In this document: piece by piece, positions 35,538 to 45,605 of the stretch
Layout: every line of letters starts with the position of its first letter
Numbering within the stretch: the first letter of the stretch is position 1
From: Vibrio gelatinilyticus
GTDB lineage: Bacteria > Pseudomonadota > Gammaproteobacteria > Enterobacterales > Vibrionaceae
Length of the DNA: 64,000 nt
Assembly: GCF_022836845.1 (NCBI RefSeq)
Contig: NZ_JAJNNZ010000004.1
Coordinates: 248,001-312,000, forward strand
Direction: 5' to 3'
Translations under genes and position numbers: made by a program
Notes under the pieces: generated by a model
Database searches by the model: none
The model's input: only the letters and a program-made list of their open reading frames with translations
What the model was told of the DNA's origin: nothing

Positions 35538-36494
35538 ATGAAAACACGTTTGTTACTTAATGGAAAAAAAGCATCGCAAGAAAGCATTAGGCAAGCTGTC
35601 CATTGCCTTCGAGATGAAGGTTTCGACCTAGAAGTGAGGACTACCTGGGAAGCTGGAGATATCGCTCGACTCGTCACTGAAGCTTCTCAGGAGCACTGTC
35701 AACGTGTCATCGCTGGTGGCGGTGACGGCACGGTAAATGAAGTCGTCGACGCGATCATGCAAACTGGCCAACAAGATATTGATATTGCCATACTTCCCCT
35801 TGGCACTGCCAATGATTTTGCAACGGCTTGCTCAATACCCACACAATCTCCTTATGATGCTTTAAAACTCGCTCTTAATGGTCAAGCCCATCCAGTAGAT
35901 TGTGTCAAAGCCAATAGCCGATATTTTATCAACATCGCTGCCGCCGGTTTTGGGGCGCAAGTGACTGCTAATACTCCGTTCGCTCTTAAAAACTTTCTTG
36001 GTGGCGGCGCGTATACGCTTTCTGGCCTAGTACAGGCTATCAATTTTCGTCCGTTTGAGGGGGACGCTTTCTACGATGGGCTGCAGGTTGCCAGTCGCGT
36101 TGTCATTGGTGCCATCTGCAATGGGCGTATGGCTGGCGGAGGACAGCAACTGTCACCAAGAGCACTGATCAATGATGGGCTCATTGAGGTGGTATCACTG
36201 GAAGAGTTTGAGCCTAGTGATATTCCACAGGTCATCGACGAGCTAATGCAGGAAGAACATTTTACTGGACAGTTTGTTAAACGTAATCAGGTGAAGAGTA
36301 TTCGTTGGCAATCAAAAGACGTTATGCCAATTAATCTAGACGGAGAGCCGATTCAAACTCGAGATATTACTTTCACAGTTATGCCAAGTGCCATTAAGCT
36401 CGTTTTGCCCAATTCCTGTGGCATACTCGGTGCAGGCAGATTTGAAAAAAGGCGACTCTACGTCGCCTTTAAATTACTGTCGTTAACATTTTAG
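35538..36494 (+). CDS. yegS: YegS-family lipid/diacylglycerol kinase
   Basis: A 318-residue DAGK-catalytic-domain protein matching E. coli YegS (299 residues). The nucleotide site is [16 protein letters not shown] and the second family motif is [39 protein letters not shown] and INLDGEPI follow. YegS phosphorylates phosphatidylglycerol in vitro. The ATG at 35538 ([11 protein letters not shown]) has AAGGGG upstream and matches the family start, so I reject the longer frame from 35436. The last 20 or so residues ([21 protein letters not shown]) are absent from YegS and are encoded through the terminator hairpin of the convergent nagK; the two stops overlap by three or four bases. Confidence 0.9.
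   Translation: MKTRLLLNGKKASQESIRQAVHCLRDEGFDLEVRTTWEAGDIARLVTEASQEHCQRVIAGGGDGTVNEVVDAIMQTGQQDIDIAILPLGTANDFATACSIPTQSPYDALKLALNGQAHPVDCVKANSRYFINIAAAGFGAQVTANTPFALKNFLGGGAYTLSGLVQAINFRPFEGDAFYDGLQVASRVVIGAICNGRMAGGGQQLSPRALINDGLIEVVSLEEFEPSDIPQVIDELMQEEHFTGQFVKRNQVKSIRWQSKDVMPINLDGEPIQTRDITFTVMPSAIKLVLPNSCGILGAGRFEKRRLYVAFKLLSLTF
36444..36470 (-). terminator. Intrinsic terminator of nagK, inside the 3' end of yegS
   Basis: AAAGGCGAC (36448-36456) pairs with GTCGCCTTT (36462-36470). On the minus strand it is followed by a six-base T-run; on the plus strand T is short. It is therefore nagK's terminator, located in yegS coding sequence. Confidence 0.85.
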
Positions 36495-37402
36495 TCTTTA
36501 ATGTTCAAGAATGCTGCGCCACGAACACCGCCCGAATCACCATGTTTCGCTTTTAAAATTCTCGGACACTTAGCAACAGACATCAGATATTTAGGCACAC
36601 GTTTTGGCATTTCTTCATAAATTAAATCGTAATTAGAAAGGCCACCACCTAACGTGACAACATGCGGATCGTTCCCTGTGAAAATATTGGCAAAACAAAT
36701 CGCTAATAGTTCCATAAAGCGTTCAACATGCTCAACAGCATTAGCGTCACCTTGCTCGCGTGCTTGGATAATATCAATGGCTTTCTTTTTCTCGCCATAG
36801 TAATGTGCGTAAAGTAACTCAAAGCCTCGACCGGATAAATAATTATCTAAACAGCCTTTTTTTCCACAGCCACAATCCAGTAATGGTGCCTTTTCTCCAA
36901 GTAAGAACCATGCGTCTATCGGTAAGCGCATATGACCAAGCTCACCTGCTACATTATTTCGACCTGAGAAGACCTTGCCTTCATAGATAAGACCGCCACC
37001 AAAGCCCGTTCCCAGAATCAGCCCCATGACCGAAGGTTCATCTTTTAGCTCGTCATCCCATGCTTCTGATAAAGCAAAGCAGTTCGCGTCATTCTCGAGC
37101 TTAACCTCACGACCAATCAAAGCTTCTAGATCGGTTCGCAGCGGTTTGTCTTTAGCGCAAGCAATATTAACGGTTAATACCGTGCCATGATCGGCATCTT
37201 CCATTCCTGGTAGGCCCAGTCCAACCTTGCCTTTCACGCCAAATTCAGCGTCATATTTATCCACGAGCCCAGCAAGTGTGTTAAGTAGCAGTTGGTAGTC
37301 GTCACCAGGTGTTGGAACTCGCTCTGTAGCGACACGTTCCAATTTTTCGTTAAATGCGCCAAACTCAATTTTGGTGCCACCGACATCAAAGCCGTAAAAC
37401 AT
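36491..37402 (-). CDS. nagK: N-acetylglucosamine kinase NagK (ROK family)
   Basis: A 303-residue ROK sugar kinase, the same length as E. coli NagK. The ATP motif is [12 protein letters not shown] (4-15), the catalytic region is [25 protein letters not shown] follows, and the zinc motif is [17 protein letters not shown], all as in NagK. It phosphorylates GlcNAc released during murein or chitin recycling to GlcNAc-6-P. The ATG at 37400-37402 has GGGAGAG upstream. Its terminator lies in the convergent yegS. Confidence 0.94.
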   Translation of the reverse strand: MFYGFDVGGTKIEFGAFNEKLERVATERVPTPGDDYQLLLNTLAGLVDKYDAEFGVKGKVGLGLPGMEDADHGTVLTVNIACAKDKPLRTDLEALIGREVKLENDANCFALSEAWDDELKDEPSVMGLILGTGFGGGLIYEGKVFSGRNNVAGELGHMRLPIDAWFLLGEKAPLLDCGCGKKGCLDNYLSGRGFELLYAHYYGEKKKAIDIIQAREQGDANAVEHVERFMELLAICFANIFTGNDPHVVTLGGGLSNYDLIYEEMPKRVPKYLMSVAKCPRILKAKHGDSGGVRGAAFLNIKD

Positions 37403-37572
37403 GAAAATCTCTCCCTAATTCCCTCAATTCGAGGTAAAAACACATATCTTAGGGCATTATCCATATCCCTACCCCTTCAAACTGTGACAAATAACCAATT
37501 TATTTGCTATTCGTCTCTATCTGGTCAATAAGTCGACACACAATAGCCTAGTCTTAGAGCCATCTCTCGTTT

Positions 37573-38307
37573 CTAGTCCAAAGATTTATCACGATTTAGG
37601 AAGCTTGTTAAGACAGGACGAGTTGGATCCGATGAATAACGAGTTTTGCTCATCATATAGGTCTCTTTAAACACCTCGAACCAAGATGAAAGTAGCTTTT
37701 CAGTCCCAGGCTCACCATATTGACCAAAAACCAGGCTCGCGACTTCTACTGTTGCCAGGTGGGCATCATTGTCCGATTTTCGCATGATGTAGTTAGATAA
37801 CGCGTCAGGTTTAATAGATAACACGGGCAAATCACTTAAATAATCTGACTTTCTAAACATTTTTCTTGCCTCACGCCAGCTACCATCAAGAAAAATAAAC
37901 AATGGCTTTTTGTTGTTAAAAGCTGACGTCTTGCTTGAAGACACCAATCTTTGTTTATCATCCACATACTCTTCAGGAAACACAATAATGGGTTGATACT
38001 CTGCATGATTAATTAAGTCGATGAGCTCAGATTGAGGTTCCGTCCGATTCCACTGAAAGGCATGACCATCAGTGATGACGTCTAAAATCAAACGTCCTGT
38101 GTTGCTCGGTTTACACACTTCGTTCTCTGAGAGAATAATGAGAGCGGCAAATTTTGACTCGATGCTAGGCTGATGTTCGCAAATACAATATTGTTTTGCG
38201 ACCTGACAATACGTACAACGGTTGACCTTAGCGCCTCTTGCCTTAAATGGTTTGGTCGCTATCGACTGTCGGTATTGCAGTAACCGATGAAAGGCGTGTA
38301 TTCTCAT
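37573..38307 (-). CDS. DTW-domain tRNA-uridine aminocarboxypropyltransferase (YfiP/TapT-like)
   Basis: A 244-residue DTW-domain protein. The domain is named after the DxTW motif, here LDGSWREARKM near residue 167. An N-terminal cysteine cluster (CTYCQVAKQYCICEH) probably binds zinc. E. coli TapT (YfiP) makes acp3U47 in tRNA from SAM; whether this is the TapT or TuaA-type member cannot be decided here. The ATG at 38305-38307 (MRIHAFHRLLQYRQS) fits the family better than the longer frame to 38373. Divergent from the hydroxylase gene. Confidence 0.85.
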   Translation of the reverse strand: MRIHAFHRLLQYRQSIATKPFKARGAKVNRCTYCQVAKQYCICEHQPSIESKFAALIILSENEVCKPSNTGRLILDVITDGHAFQWNRTEPQSELIDLINHAEYQPIIVFPEEYVDDKQRLVSSSKTSAFNNKKPLFIFLDGSWREARKMFRKSDYLSDLPVLSIKPDALSNYIMRKSDNDAHLATVEVASLVFGQYGEPGTEKLLSSWFEVFKETYMMSKTRYSSDPTRPVLTSFLNRDKSLD

Positions 38308-38393
38308 GTTATCTCGCGGCGTTATAAAGGTTGTGGTGAACAATGGCGTGATTGTAACCGTGACGTGACTCACTTCACAAGAGAACTGTACAG

Positions 38394-39182
38394 ATGGAAT
38401 TTGCAGAAATACTTAGACTTACTTTCTTTTTAGCGGTTTTTGCTCTGTGTGCATCATGGGAATGGCTATTTCCTAGAAAAGCACGCACGCGTTCACGTTG
38501 GCTTCGCTGGCCAAGCAACCTCGGCTTGGTCGCATTGAATTCCGTAATATTAGCGATTGTCATGCCAATACTTGCTATTGAAGCGGCGAGTCTTGCCTCG
38601 CAATCCAACTTTGGCGTATTAAATTGGTTGGACTCGCCACTTTCAGTCAATATTGTCCTATCTGTACTACTACTTGATTGCCTAATTTATTGGCAACACC
38701 GAATGTTTCACAAAATACCATTACTGTGGCGCTTACACCGTGTTCATCACGCTGACCGTGATATAGACGTCACAACCGGTGCTCGTTTTCACCCGATAGA
38801 AATCTGGCTATCGATGTGGATAAAGATTTCCGCGATTATGGTGCTTGGCGTCTCTCCGATAGCTGTACTTATTTTTGAAATATTGCTCAATGGCAGCGCT
38901 ATGTTTAATCACAGCAATGGCTATTTACCCAAACAAGCGGATAGGATTATCCGAAAGCTGGTGGTCACGCCCGATTTCCATCGAGTTCACCATTCTGTCA
39001 TTCCTAACGAGACCCATTCTAATTTTGGCTTCTTTCTTTCAATCTGGGATTACCTATTTACCAGTTACCTTGCGCAGCCAAAAAAAGGGCACCGTCATGT
39101 AGAAATAGGCCTTCCCATCTTTAAAGATGTTTCCGAGCAGCGCCTTGATAGGTTACTAACACAGCCATTTCGTAATCAATAA
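38394..39182 (+). CDS. Sterol desaturase/fatty acid hydroxylase family membrane protein
   Basis: A 262-residue membrane protein with about four helices and the histidine clusters of the di-iron hydroxylase superfamily: HRMFHKIPLLWRLHRVHHADRDID, HSNGYL and HRVHHSVIPNETHSNFGF. Members hydroxylate or desaturate lipids, or cleave ether lipids. The substrate here is unknown. The ATG at 38394 starts MEFAEILRLTFFLAVF. Convergent with the chemoreceptor. Confidence 0.88.
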   Translation: MEFAEILRLTFFLAVFALCASWEWLFPRKARTRSRWLRWPSNLGLVALNSVILAIVMPILAIEAASLASQSNFGVLNWLDSPLSVNIVLSVLLLDCLIYWQHRMFHKIPLLWRLHRVHHADRDIDVTTGARFHPIEIWLSMWIKISAIMVLGVSPIAVLIFEILLNGSAMFNHSNGYLPKQADRIIRKLVVTPDFHRVHHSVIPNETHSNFGFFLSIWDYLFTSYLAQPKKGHRHVEIGLPIFKDVSEQRLDRLLTQPFRNQ

Positions 39183-39203
39183 AAACCGCTAAGTTGCATC
39201 CAG

Positions 39204-41246
39204 TTAACATGATGTTTTTAATTGGTATTTATGTAGCATGGCTTGTTGATGACCTGCTATATCAGCAACCTGCTCAGAACTCTCTACCATAGAAGTCAAC
39301 TGCAGATCCGTCATCTCGCCTTGATCCGATACATGAACAATGGCTTTACCGACTTCTTCTGTTGCTCGTTGTTGCTGGTTGGTCGCCACCGTAACTTGCT
39401 CTACACGATCTGCGATCATTCCAATCGCACGCTCGATATCTAAAAATGAGGACTTTACTCCCTCTCCCGACAGCATGGCATTGACCATTTCTTGTCTCGA
39501 CTCAGCGACCGCAATTCTTGAGTTTTCTGACGCTCGTATCAACTCGTCCATCATGTCCCTTATATTGGTTGTTTGCTCGGAAGTATCGCTGGCTAACTTG
39601 CGTACTTCGTCAGCCACAACCGCAAAACCACGCCCCATTTCACCCGCTCGTGCCGCTTCAATTGCCGCGTTTAATGCCAGTAAGTTGGTGTTATCAGCTA
39701 TCCCACTGATCAAATCGACCATTTCTTGGATTTGCTTTACACGCCCATCGAGTTTACTCATCGACTGCTCGTTACTGTCTAAGGTCGCTGCTAACATTTC
39801 GAGTCTACTTCGATTACCTTCTACAGCTTCTAACCCAACACGTGAGAAGTGGCTAGCTTGCTGAGAATCCTGGAGTGTCGCTTGAGTGACTTGAGCGATT
39901 TCAGAAATTGATGCTTCTAGCTCTGTGACTGTCGATACCATTATATCTAATGCGCTGTTTTGGGACTTTAAACTCTCTCGCGACTCTTCGGCTGCACTGT
40001 GGCTAATTTCAGCAGTTTGATACAAGGTTTCGCAGTTTCTAGTCACCACTGCCACCGAATCGTGTGTCGAATCAATTACGATATTCAACTTTGTAGCGAT
40101 ATTCTGGATTTCAGTTGGACCGAGAACCTCCACGTTTCCTGATAAGTCATGCTCTGAGATCTTGGCTAGTTGCTTTGTGATGCGCTTGAGAGAGCGTTTG
40201 ATCCACTTTCTGAGAAACAAGAATAAGCCTAGAACCACGCTAACTAGCAATACACTAGAACTGAACAGTATGTTGCGATTGGTCGCAATTGTCATGTTCA
40301 CTACTTTCTGACTGTCAGCAATTAGGCTATCTGCGGTTGCCGAAATATTATCAAGTAATAAAGCCGTCTCGTTCGCCAATCCACTCGCACGTTGCAAAAG
40401 TACTTTCTGTTTTTCTTCTCTCGCCAGTTTACTCAGTATCTGCTGCAATACGCCATCGGTTGAAAACCCTTCCCTTACCATCTGATAAGGCGCTGTCAGG
40501 CTGGTAAATTCTTCAATTTCCGGGTGCCACTCTATAAAATCTTCAAACGCAAGGTTGATGCCTGCGATTCTGTTGCGCATTTCTTGATGCTCATCTTTTG
40601 CTTTTTCAAGTTCACTTTGCATCATTAACACCAGAAAAGTACTTTCCATTGAACTTGCACTAGCAATAAATCGACTAGCCGCGTCGAAGACAATAGGGTT
40701 GTCAGAGTTAAAAAGCAGACTTATACGATTCATTTCAGGCCCTATCGAACTAAGCCCATATCGAAAACCAACAACTTGTTTATCGATGTTGGATTTCATC
40801 ACTAGGATCTCGGATTGATAAATCAAAATATCCTGAGTTAGATTCTCGAGAGTTTGGATCTTTTCCACCAGCTGCTGTTGCTGTTGTGGGGTCACAGCAG
40901 TAGAGAGTTTGGAAGCCATTCCCAGCAGCTCCTGTATACGTTGCTGGTTACTCGTTTTTATCTCGTCTATTTTATTTCTTATTGCATCAAGTTCATTGTT
41001 AGAGTCTAGCTGTGTACCATAGTTGAGTAACTTAACTTGCTCTAGTACTCCTTTTGTCAATGCCGCGTTGCCAAGAGCTAAAGGCAAAGCTTTACTAGAA
41101 AGAGTATCGAACTGTTGCTTAACTTGAATCAGTCCATTGATACTAATAAAGCTCAAGGACACAAAAGATGAACCGATGATTAGAAATATTATGCTTAGGG
41201 TTGAGATTAAAGAGAATGTCCTTTTCTCTTTTTTAGGCGCACTCAT
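39204..41246 (-). CDS. Methyl-accepting chemotaxis protein
   Basis: A 680-residue receptor. It has a membrane helix at about 16-39 and a long helical periplasmic domain of about 290 residues (HBM or similar double four-helix type by its length and heptad look). A second helix follows at about 335-355 (SSSVLLVSVVLGLFLFLR), then HAMP and the cytoplasmic signalling domain. The CheA/CheW-binding hairpin tip is NTNLLALNAAIEAARAGEMGRGFAVVADEVRKLA. There is no C-terminal CheR-docking pentapeptide. Ligand unknown. Confidence 0.93.
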   Translation of the reverse strand: MSAPKKEKRTFSLISTLSIIFLIIGSSFVSLSFISINGLIQVKQQFDTLSSKALPLALGNAALTKGVLEQVKLLNYGTQLDSNNELDAIRNKIDEIKTSNQQRIQELLGMASKLSTAVTPQQQQQLVEKIQTLENLTQDILIYQSEILVMKSNIDKQVVGFRYGLSSIGPEMNRISLLFNSDNPIVFDAASRFIASASSMESTFLVLMMQSELEKAKDEHQEMRNRIAGINLAFEDFIEWHPEIEEFTSLTAPYQMVREGFSTDGVLQQILSKLAREEKQKVLLQRASGLANETALLLDNISATADSLIADSQKVVNMTIATNRNILFSSSVLLVSVVLGLFLFLRKWIKRSLKRITKQLAKISEHDLSGNVEVLGPTEIQNIATKLNIVIDSTHDSVAVVTRNCETLYQTAEISHSAAEESRESLKSQNSALDIMVSTVTELEASISEIAQVTQATLQDSQQASHFSRVGLEAVEGNRSRLEMLAATLDSNEQSMSKLDGRVKQIQEMVDLISGIADNTNLLALNAAIEAARAGEMGRGFAVVADEVRKLASDTSEQTTNIRDMMDELIRASENSRIAVAESRQEMVNAMLSGEGVKSSFLDIERAIGMIADRVEQVTVATNQQQRATEEVGKAIVHVSDQGEMTDLQLTSMVESSEQVADIAGHQQAMLHKYQLKTSC

Positions 41247-41479
41247 AGAAATTCCATTGCTGTTTAGAAGTTATCACACAAGGATAAAGCTACGATCTCT
41301 TGACCAAACCTGAACTATAATGTGGTTAGATAATGGCCGATCGATAACTCTATGATTTAATGTAAATTCGCTCTAATGCTAGTAAGCAGTTATGACGCTC
41401 TTATGACGATAGTAAGTCATAAATATGACAGTTAGCGACGACAATAGATAAATGCGTAACGTCCCGTGTAGGAAAAAAG

Positions 41480-41950
41480 ATGAAGATAGATAAATGTTGT
41501 TACTTTTCGCTGCTAGTCATGGCTCTTGCTGGCTGCTCTAGCACGCCAACACACATCGCATCTTCACAGATACATTACAACGAAATCGACAGTTCGAAGT
41601 TTCTTGAAGAATATCAAAAATGGCAGGGGGTACCCTATCGCTTGGGAGGAACAGGTTTAAATGGCGTTGACTGCTCTGCATTTGTTCAAGCCGTTTTTAA
41701 AGACGCCTATGCACTCGCCTTACCGCGCACTACGGCTCAGCAAGTTAAATACGGCCAACGCGTTGACTATAATGAGGCTCAAACTGGCCATTTGGTTTTT
41801 TTTAAGACAGGTCGTTCACTAAGGCATGTGGGGATATACATTGGCAACAACGCCTTCATGCATGCGTCTACATCTAAAGGTGTTGTCATTTCAAGGCTTG
41901 ATAACCCCTACTGGGCATCGACATTTTGGCAATTCAGACGAGTTCAGTGA
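41480..41950 (+). CDS. NlpC/P60-family lipoprotein, putative murein endopeptidase
   Basis: A 156-residue lipoprotein with the lipobox LALAGC and a C-terminal NlpC/P60 domain. The catalytic Cys is in GVDCSAFVQ, the His in LRHVGIYIGN, and a third polar residue in FMHASTSKGV. It resembles E. coli NlpC/MepS, which cleave peptide cross-links. AGGAAAAAAG precedes the ATG. Its orthology to NlpC versus MepS is not resolved. Confidence 0.9.
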   Translation: MKIDKCCYFSLLVMALAGCSSTPTHIASSQIHYNEIDSSKFLEEYQKWQGVPYRLGGTGLNGVDCSAFVQAVFKDAYALALPRTTAQQVKYGQRVDYNEAQTGHLVFFKTGRSLRHVGIYIGNNAFMHASTSKGVVISRLDNPYWASTFWQFRRVQ

Positions 41951-41976
41951 GCGAAAATCGACTCGGACATAACTCC

Positions 41977-42321
41977 TTAATCGTATTTGGCAACTGCGGT
42001 ATCAAACAAATTTTTTAGCAATGCGATATATTCATCTAAAAAAACCACCTGCTCATTGGTGGCTTTTTGCGACCAAACATTTGCAAATACTTCTTCTAGG
42101 TCAGCCATCACTAGATCCACTTCTTTTAATAGCTGAAAACGCACGGAAGAATGTAACTCTGGGTTTTGCTCAAACACACTCATTATGTTTGACGCTACCA
42201 TATCTGTCGCCACGTCCTCAATACTTTCTTTACCAGTATCTCCTTGTTGAGAAGTAAAGACATCTAAATTCATCGCTAAATGCTCAACCAAAGCTTGATA
42301 GCCGTCGGTATCCACTACCAC
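41977..42321 (-). CDS. DUF3802 family protein
   Basis: A 114-residue acidic helical protein of the vibrio/shewanella family DUF3802: MVVDTDGYQALVEHLAMNLDVFTSQ and AYDVWSQKATNEQ-like central part (VFANVWSQKATNEQVVFLDEYIALLKNLFD). Function unknown. The start is GTG at 42319-42321, with TAGGAGAG nine bases upstream. Convergent with the NlpC/P60 gene. Confidence 0.75.
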   Translation of the reverse strand: MVVDTDGYQALVEHLAMNLDVFTSQQGDTGKESIEDVATDMVASNIMSVFEQNPELHSSVRFQLLKEVDLVMADLEEVFANVWSQKATNEQVVFLDEYIALLKNLFDTAVAKYD

Positions 42322-42494
42322 GATAACTCTCCTATACTTAGCGTTATTAATATCAACAATACCAAACCGTTATCGTGTTTGTAAATCTAGTCTTCGTTTT
42401 TGTCATCACGATTCTATAATTCTGTGCAGTGACAACATGTTATATCAACAATAATGTTCTAAAATAGCCTTAGGTTGAATGGTGGGAGAAATCT

Positions 42495-43367
42495 ATGTGG
42501 CAAGCAATCTCGGATCAACTATCTGAAACGCTTCTCTTTGAGTTTAAAATCAAAGAGCGAACCAAGATGCTCGGTGGAGACATCAATGAATGCTATATGA
42601 TCAGTGACGGGGAGCAACGCTATTTTGTCAAAATTAATCAGAAAGATTTCCTCCCAAAATTTGAAATCGAAGCACTTAACCTAAGGGCGCTGCGAGAGAC
42701 CTCAACGGTCTCCGTTCCTGAAGTGGTGCTTATCAGTACAACCAAAGAATGCTCTTTTATTATCCTCAATTACATCCCTGTTAAACCATTGGATTTACCT
42801 ACTGAAAGCTTTTTATTTGGCCAAAACCTCGCCAAGCTTCACAAATGGGGTGAGCAAAAAGAATACGGGTTTGATCACGATAACTATATTGGTACCACGC
42901 TTCAGCCTAATAACTGGCACAAGAAGTGGAATCGCTTCTTTTCAGATCAACGGATCGGGTGGCAACTCCAGCTACTAAAAGAAAAAGACATTAAGTTTGT
43001 TGATATTGAAACGTTTGTTGAACTGATAAGCGACTTGCTACATGGACATAACCCAAAACCATCTTTATTGCATGGTGACTTGTGGCATGGAAATGTCGCT
43101 AAAACAGCCTTTGGGCCACTATGTTATGACCCTGCGAGTTATTGGGGTGACCGTGAATGTGATTTGGCCATGACAGAGCTATTTGGGGGTTTCCAACCTG
43201 ATTTCTACGAAGGCTATGAATCCATTCTTGCGATTGAACCCGGTTACGAATTACGTAAAGACATTTACAACCTATATCACGTACTCAATCACTGCCAAAT
43301 ATTTGGTGGCGAATACATGGAGCACGCAGAAACGCTAATTTCAAAGATCCAAAAATCAGCTCTTTAA
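42495..43367 (+). CDS. Fructosamine kinase family protein
   Basis: A 290-residue protein of the fructosamine-3-kinase/YniA family (aminoglycoside-phosphotransferase-like fold). Family segments are GGDINECYMISDG, YFVKINQKDF (ATP-binding Lys), LLHGDLWHGNVA (catalytic Asp) and CYDPASYWGDRECDLAMTELFGGF (metal site). Members phosphorylate ketoamines to repair glycated amines. GGGAGAAAT precedes the ATG, and a terminator follows at 43392. Confidence 0.92.
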   Translation: MWQAISDQLSETLLFEFKIKERTKMLGGDINECYMISDGEQRYFVKINQKDFLPKFEIEALNLRALRETSTVSVPEVVLISTTKECSFIILNYIPVKPLDLPTESFLFGQNLAKLHKWGEQKEYGFDHDNYIGTTLQPNNWHKKWNRFFSDQRIGWQLQLLKEKDIKFVDIETFVELISDLLHGHNPKPSLLHGDLWHGNVAKTAFGPLCYDPASYWGDRECDLAMTELFGGFQPDFYEGYESILAIEPGYELRKDIYNLYHVLNHCQIFGGEYMEHAETLISKIQKSAL

Positions 43368-43391
43368 GTTCGTTTTTTGTGCGCTAAATTT

Positions 43392-43423
43392 GAGCCTAAT
43401 GATAATATCATTAGGCTCTTTTT
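43392..43423 (+). terminator. Intrinsic terminator of the fructosamine kinase gene
   Basis: A 12-bp perfect stem (43392-43403 with 43407-43418, loop AAT) is followed by five T. Confidence 0.92.
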
Positions 43424-43427
43424 ATGT

Positions 43428-44039
43428 TCATACTTGTTTCGCAGCTAATACTCGTTCAACGGTATCCACAATAGCTTGAGTTTGTGGGTCAAACTCTATG
43501 TTCACTCTGTCTCCAACACTTCGCTTAGAAAATAAAGTCCTTTGTAACGTTTCTGGAATCAAATGAACATTAAAGCGATTCTCCTCGACCGCACCGATCG
43601 TTAGTGAACAGCCGTCAATACCTATATAGCCTTTCGCTAACACGTATTTCATGGACTCTATAGGGAGCTCAAACCAGATCGTCGTATTGTTATCTGTTCG
43701 GACGATGTCAATAATTGGTGCTTGCAGCGAAATATGACCTGACATAGAGTGACCACCGATTTCGTCGCCAAATTTAGCAGCTCGCTCTATATTGACCGAA
43801 TCTCCAGCCTTTAACTCTCCAAGGTTAGTAACATGCAATGTTTCTTGCATAAGGTCAAAACTCACTCTCCCGCCATCAATTGATGTCACTGTTAAACAGC
43901 ACCCGTTATGCGCCACTGAAGCACCGATTTCTAATCCCTCTCTTTGCGAGTCCGTCAGTTGCAAAACATGTGTTTGAAACGCCACTTTTTTGTCAATCGA
44001 CTCAATTATTGCAGTACCTTGTACAATTCCTGTAAACAT
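43428..44039 (-). CDS. ribE: Riboflavin synthase
   Basis: A 203-residue riboflavin synthase (alpha chain), which dismutates two 6,7-dimethyl-8-ribityllumazines. The two lumazine-binding halves are [15 protein letters not shown]...NGCCLTV (1-95) and [12 protein letters not shown]...[10 protein letters not shown] (96-190). It is a stand-alone copy near norM, not in the rib operon. The ATG at 44037-44039 has GGAAA upstream. It is divergent from norM, and no FMN riboswitch is seen in the 87-base gap. Confidence 0.95.
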   Translation of the reverse strand: MFTGIVQGTAIIESIDKKVAFQTHVLQLTDSQREGLEIGASVAHNGCCLTVTSIDGGRVSFDLMQETLHVTNLGELKAGDSVNIERAAKFGDEIGGHSMSGHISLQAPIIDIVRTDNNTTIWFELPIESMKYVLAKGYIGIDGCSLTIGAVEENRFNVHLIPETLQRTLFSKRSVGDRVNIEFDPQTQAIVDTVERVLAAKQV

Positions 44040-44126
44040 TTAATTCTTTCCTAAAATTAATCATGGCATCAATTCAGTACAGCGACTATCATTCACGAGC
44101 TAAATCAACGCGCTTGGAGTATTTTT

Positions 44127-45497
44127 GTGCAACGTTATCAGAAAGAAGCGTCCAACCTTATCAAATTGGCTTCCCCTGTTCTTATCGCATCTATCGCTCA
44201 AACTGGTATGGGCTTTGTCGATACCATCATGGCTGGTGGGGTTAGCGCCATAGACATGGCGGCAGTCTCTATTGCCGCCAGTATTTGGTTACCCTCTATC
44301 TTATTCGGGATAGGGCTACTTATGGCTCTCGTTCCTGTCGTTGCACAACTCAATGGCGCGAATAAACAAACTCAAATCCCCTATGAGATCCAACAAGGCG
44401 CTGTGATTGCGCTGCTGATTTCTATTCCTATTATCTGTGTCTTGCTGCTCACGAAAAGTATCACAGAGTGGATGAATATCGAAGCCATCATGGCACAAAA
44501 AACCATTGGCTATATCTACGCCGTTATGTTTTCGGTGCCCGCTTTTTTGTTATTTCAGGTTCTTAGAAGCCTGACTGATGGTATGTCGTTAACCAAACCT
44601 GCTATGGTCATTGGCTTTATTGGACTGACTCTGAATGTCCCTTTAAATTGGATCTTCGTTTACGGCAAATTTGGCGCTCCAAACCTCGGTGGGATTGGTT
44701 GCGGTATCGCGACGACCATTGTCTATTGGATCATGTTCGCACTACTTCTTATCTATGTACTCACGGCCTCTCGCTTAAAACACCTTAAACTTTTTGTGCA
44801 GTGGTACAAGCCTGACTATAAAGCTATTACGCGACTGTTTAGGCTCGGCTTTCCTATCGCTGCCGCGATGTTTTTTGAAGTCACTCTTTTCGCGGTGGTA
44901 TCTCTACTGATCGCCCCTTTAGGATCTTTAATTGTCGCGTCCCACCAAGTCGCTATGAATTTCTCGTCACTGGTATTTATGATCCCGATGAGTATTGGTG
45001 CCGCTGTAAGTATTCGTGTTGGTCACAAACTCGGTGAGCTGGATACTGAAGGAGCTGCCATATCAACAAGGGTCGGCATTATGGTTGGTCTTCTATCGGC
45101 AATAGCCACAGCAATTCTAACTATCGTGTTTCGTGAATCGATTACTGCACTTTATACCGACAATCAACAAGTCATTGCACTGGCTATGCAATTGCTGTTG
45201 CTTGCCGCTGTCTATCAATGTACCGACGCCATTCAGGTCATTGCTGCTGGAGCATTGCGAGGCTATAAAGACATGAGGGCAATTTTTAATTGCACATTCA
45301 TTGCCTACTGGGGGATCGGTCTTCCCCTTGGGTATGTTTTAGGTATGACAAACTGGCTCACAGAAGCAATGGGTGCCTTTGGTTTCTGGGTAGGGTTTAT
45401 AGCGGGCCTATCTAGTGCAGCGTTTATGCTGGGGTTACGACTTTTATGGTTGCATCGTCAAGATAAGTCGACACTACTGGAATTCGCAGAGCGATGA
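44127..45497 (+). CDS. norM: NorM, MATE-family sodium-coupled multidrug efflux pump
   Basis: A 456-residue membrane protein with 12 predicted helices in two similar halves, the length of NorM from V. parahaemolyticus and V. cholerae. The N-terminal EASNLIKLASPVLIASIAQTGMGFVDTIMAGGVSAIDMAAVSIAASIWLPSI matches NorM closely. It exports cationic drugs in exchange for Na+. The start is GTG at 44127 (MQRYQKEASN), as in other vibrios. It is divergent from ribE, as commonly seen in vibrios. Confidence 0.95.
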   Translation: MQRYQKEASNLIKLASPVLIASIAQTGMGFVDTIMAGGVSAIDMAAVSIAASIWLPSILFGIGLLMALVPVVAQLNGANKQTQIPYEIQQGAVIALLISIPIICVLLLTKSITEWMNIEAIMAQKTIGYIYAVMFSVPAFLLFQVLRSLTDGMSLTKPAMVIGFIGLTLNVPLNWIFVYGKFGAPNLGGIGCGIATTIVYWIMFALLLIYVLTASRLKHLKLFVQWYKPDYKAITRLFRLGFPIAAAMFFEVTLFAVVSLLIAPLGSLIVASHQVAMNFSSLVFMIPMSIGAAVSIRVGHKLGELDTEGAAISTRVGIMVGLLSAIATAILTIVFRESITALYTDNQQVIALAMQLLLLAAVYQCTDAIQVIAAGALRGYKDMRAIFNCTFIAYWGIGLPLGYVLGMTNWLTEAMGAFGFWVGFIAGLSSAAFMLGLRLLWLHRQDKSTLLEFAER

Positions 45498-45605
45498 AAA
45501 GCATGACCGTCCGGCCATCGTTTTTGGGTGTTTTCGATGACTCGTTGACGAGTAAAAATGACCATTAAGCGCTAAAGTTACGTAGTAAGATAACGTCCAC
45601 TTGAG

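Noticed and set aside
39340..39864. 174-codon plus-strand frame inside the chemoreceptor gene
   Set aside because: It is antisense to the conserved MCP signalling domain, its composition is Ser/Ala-rich as expected for a shadow frame, and it has no ribosome site.
44040..44126. FMN riboswitch between ribE and norM
   Set aside because: The gap is only 87 bases and none of the conserved RFN segments is present.
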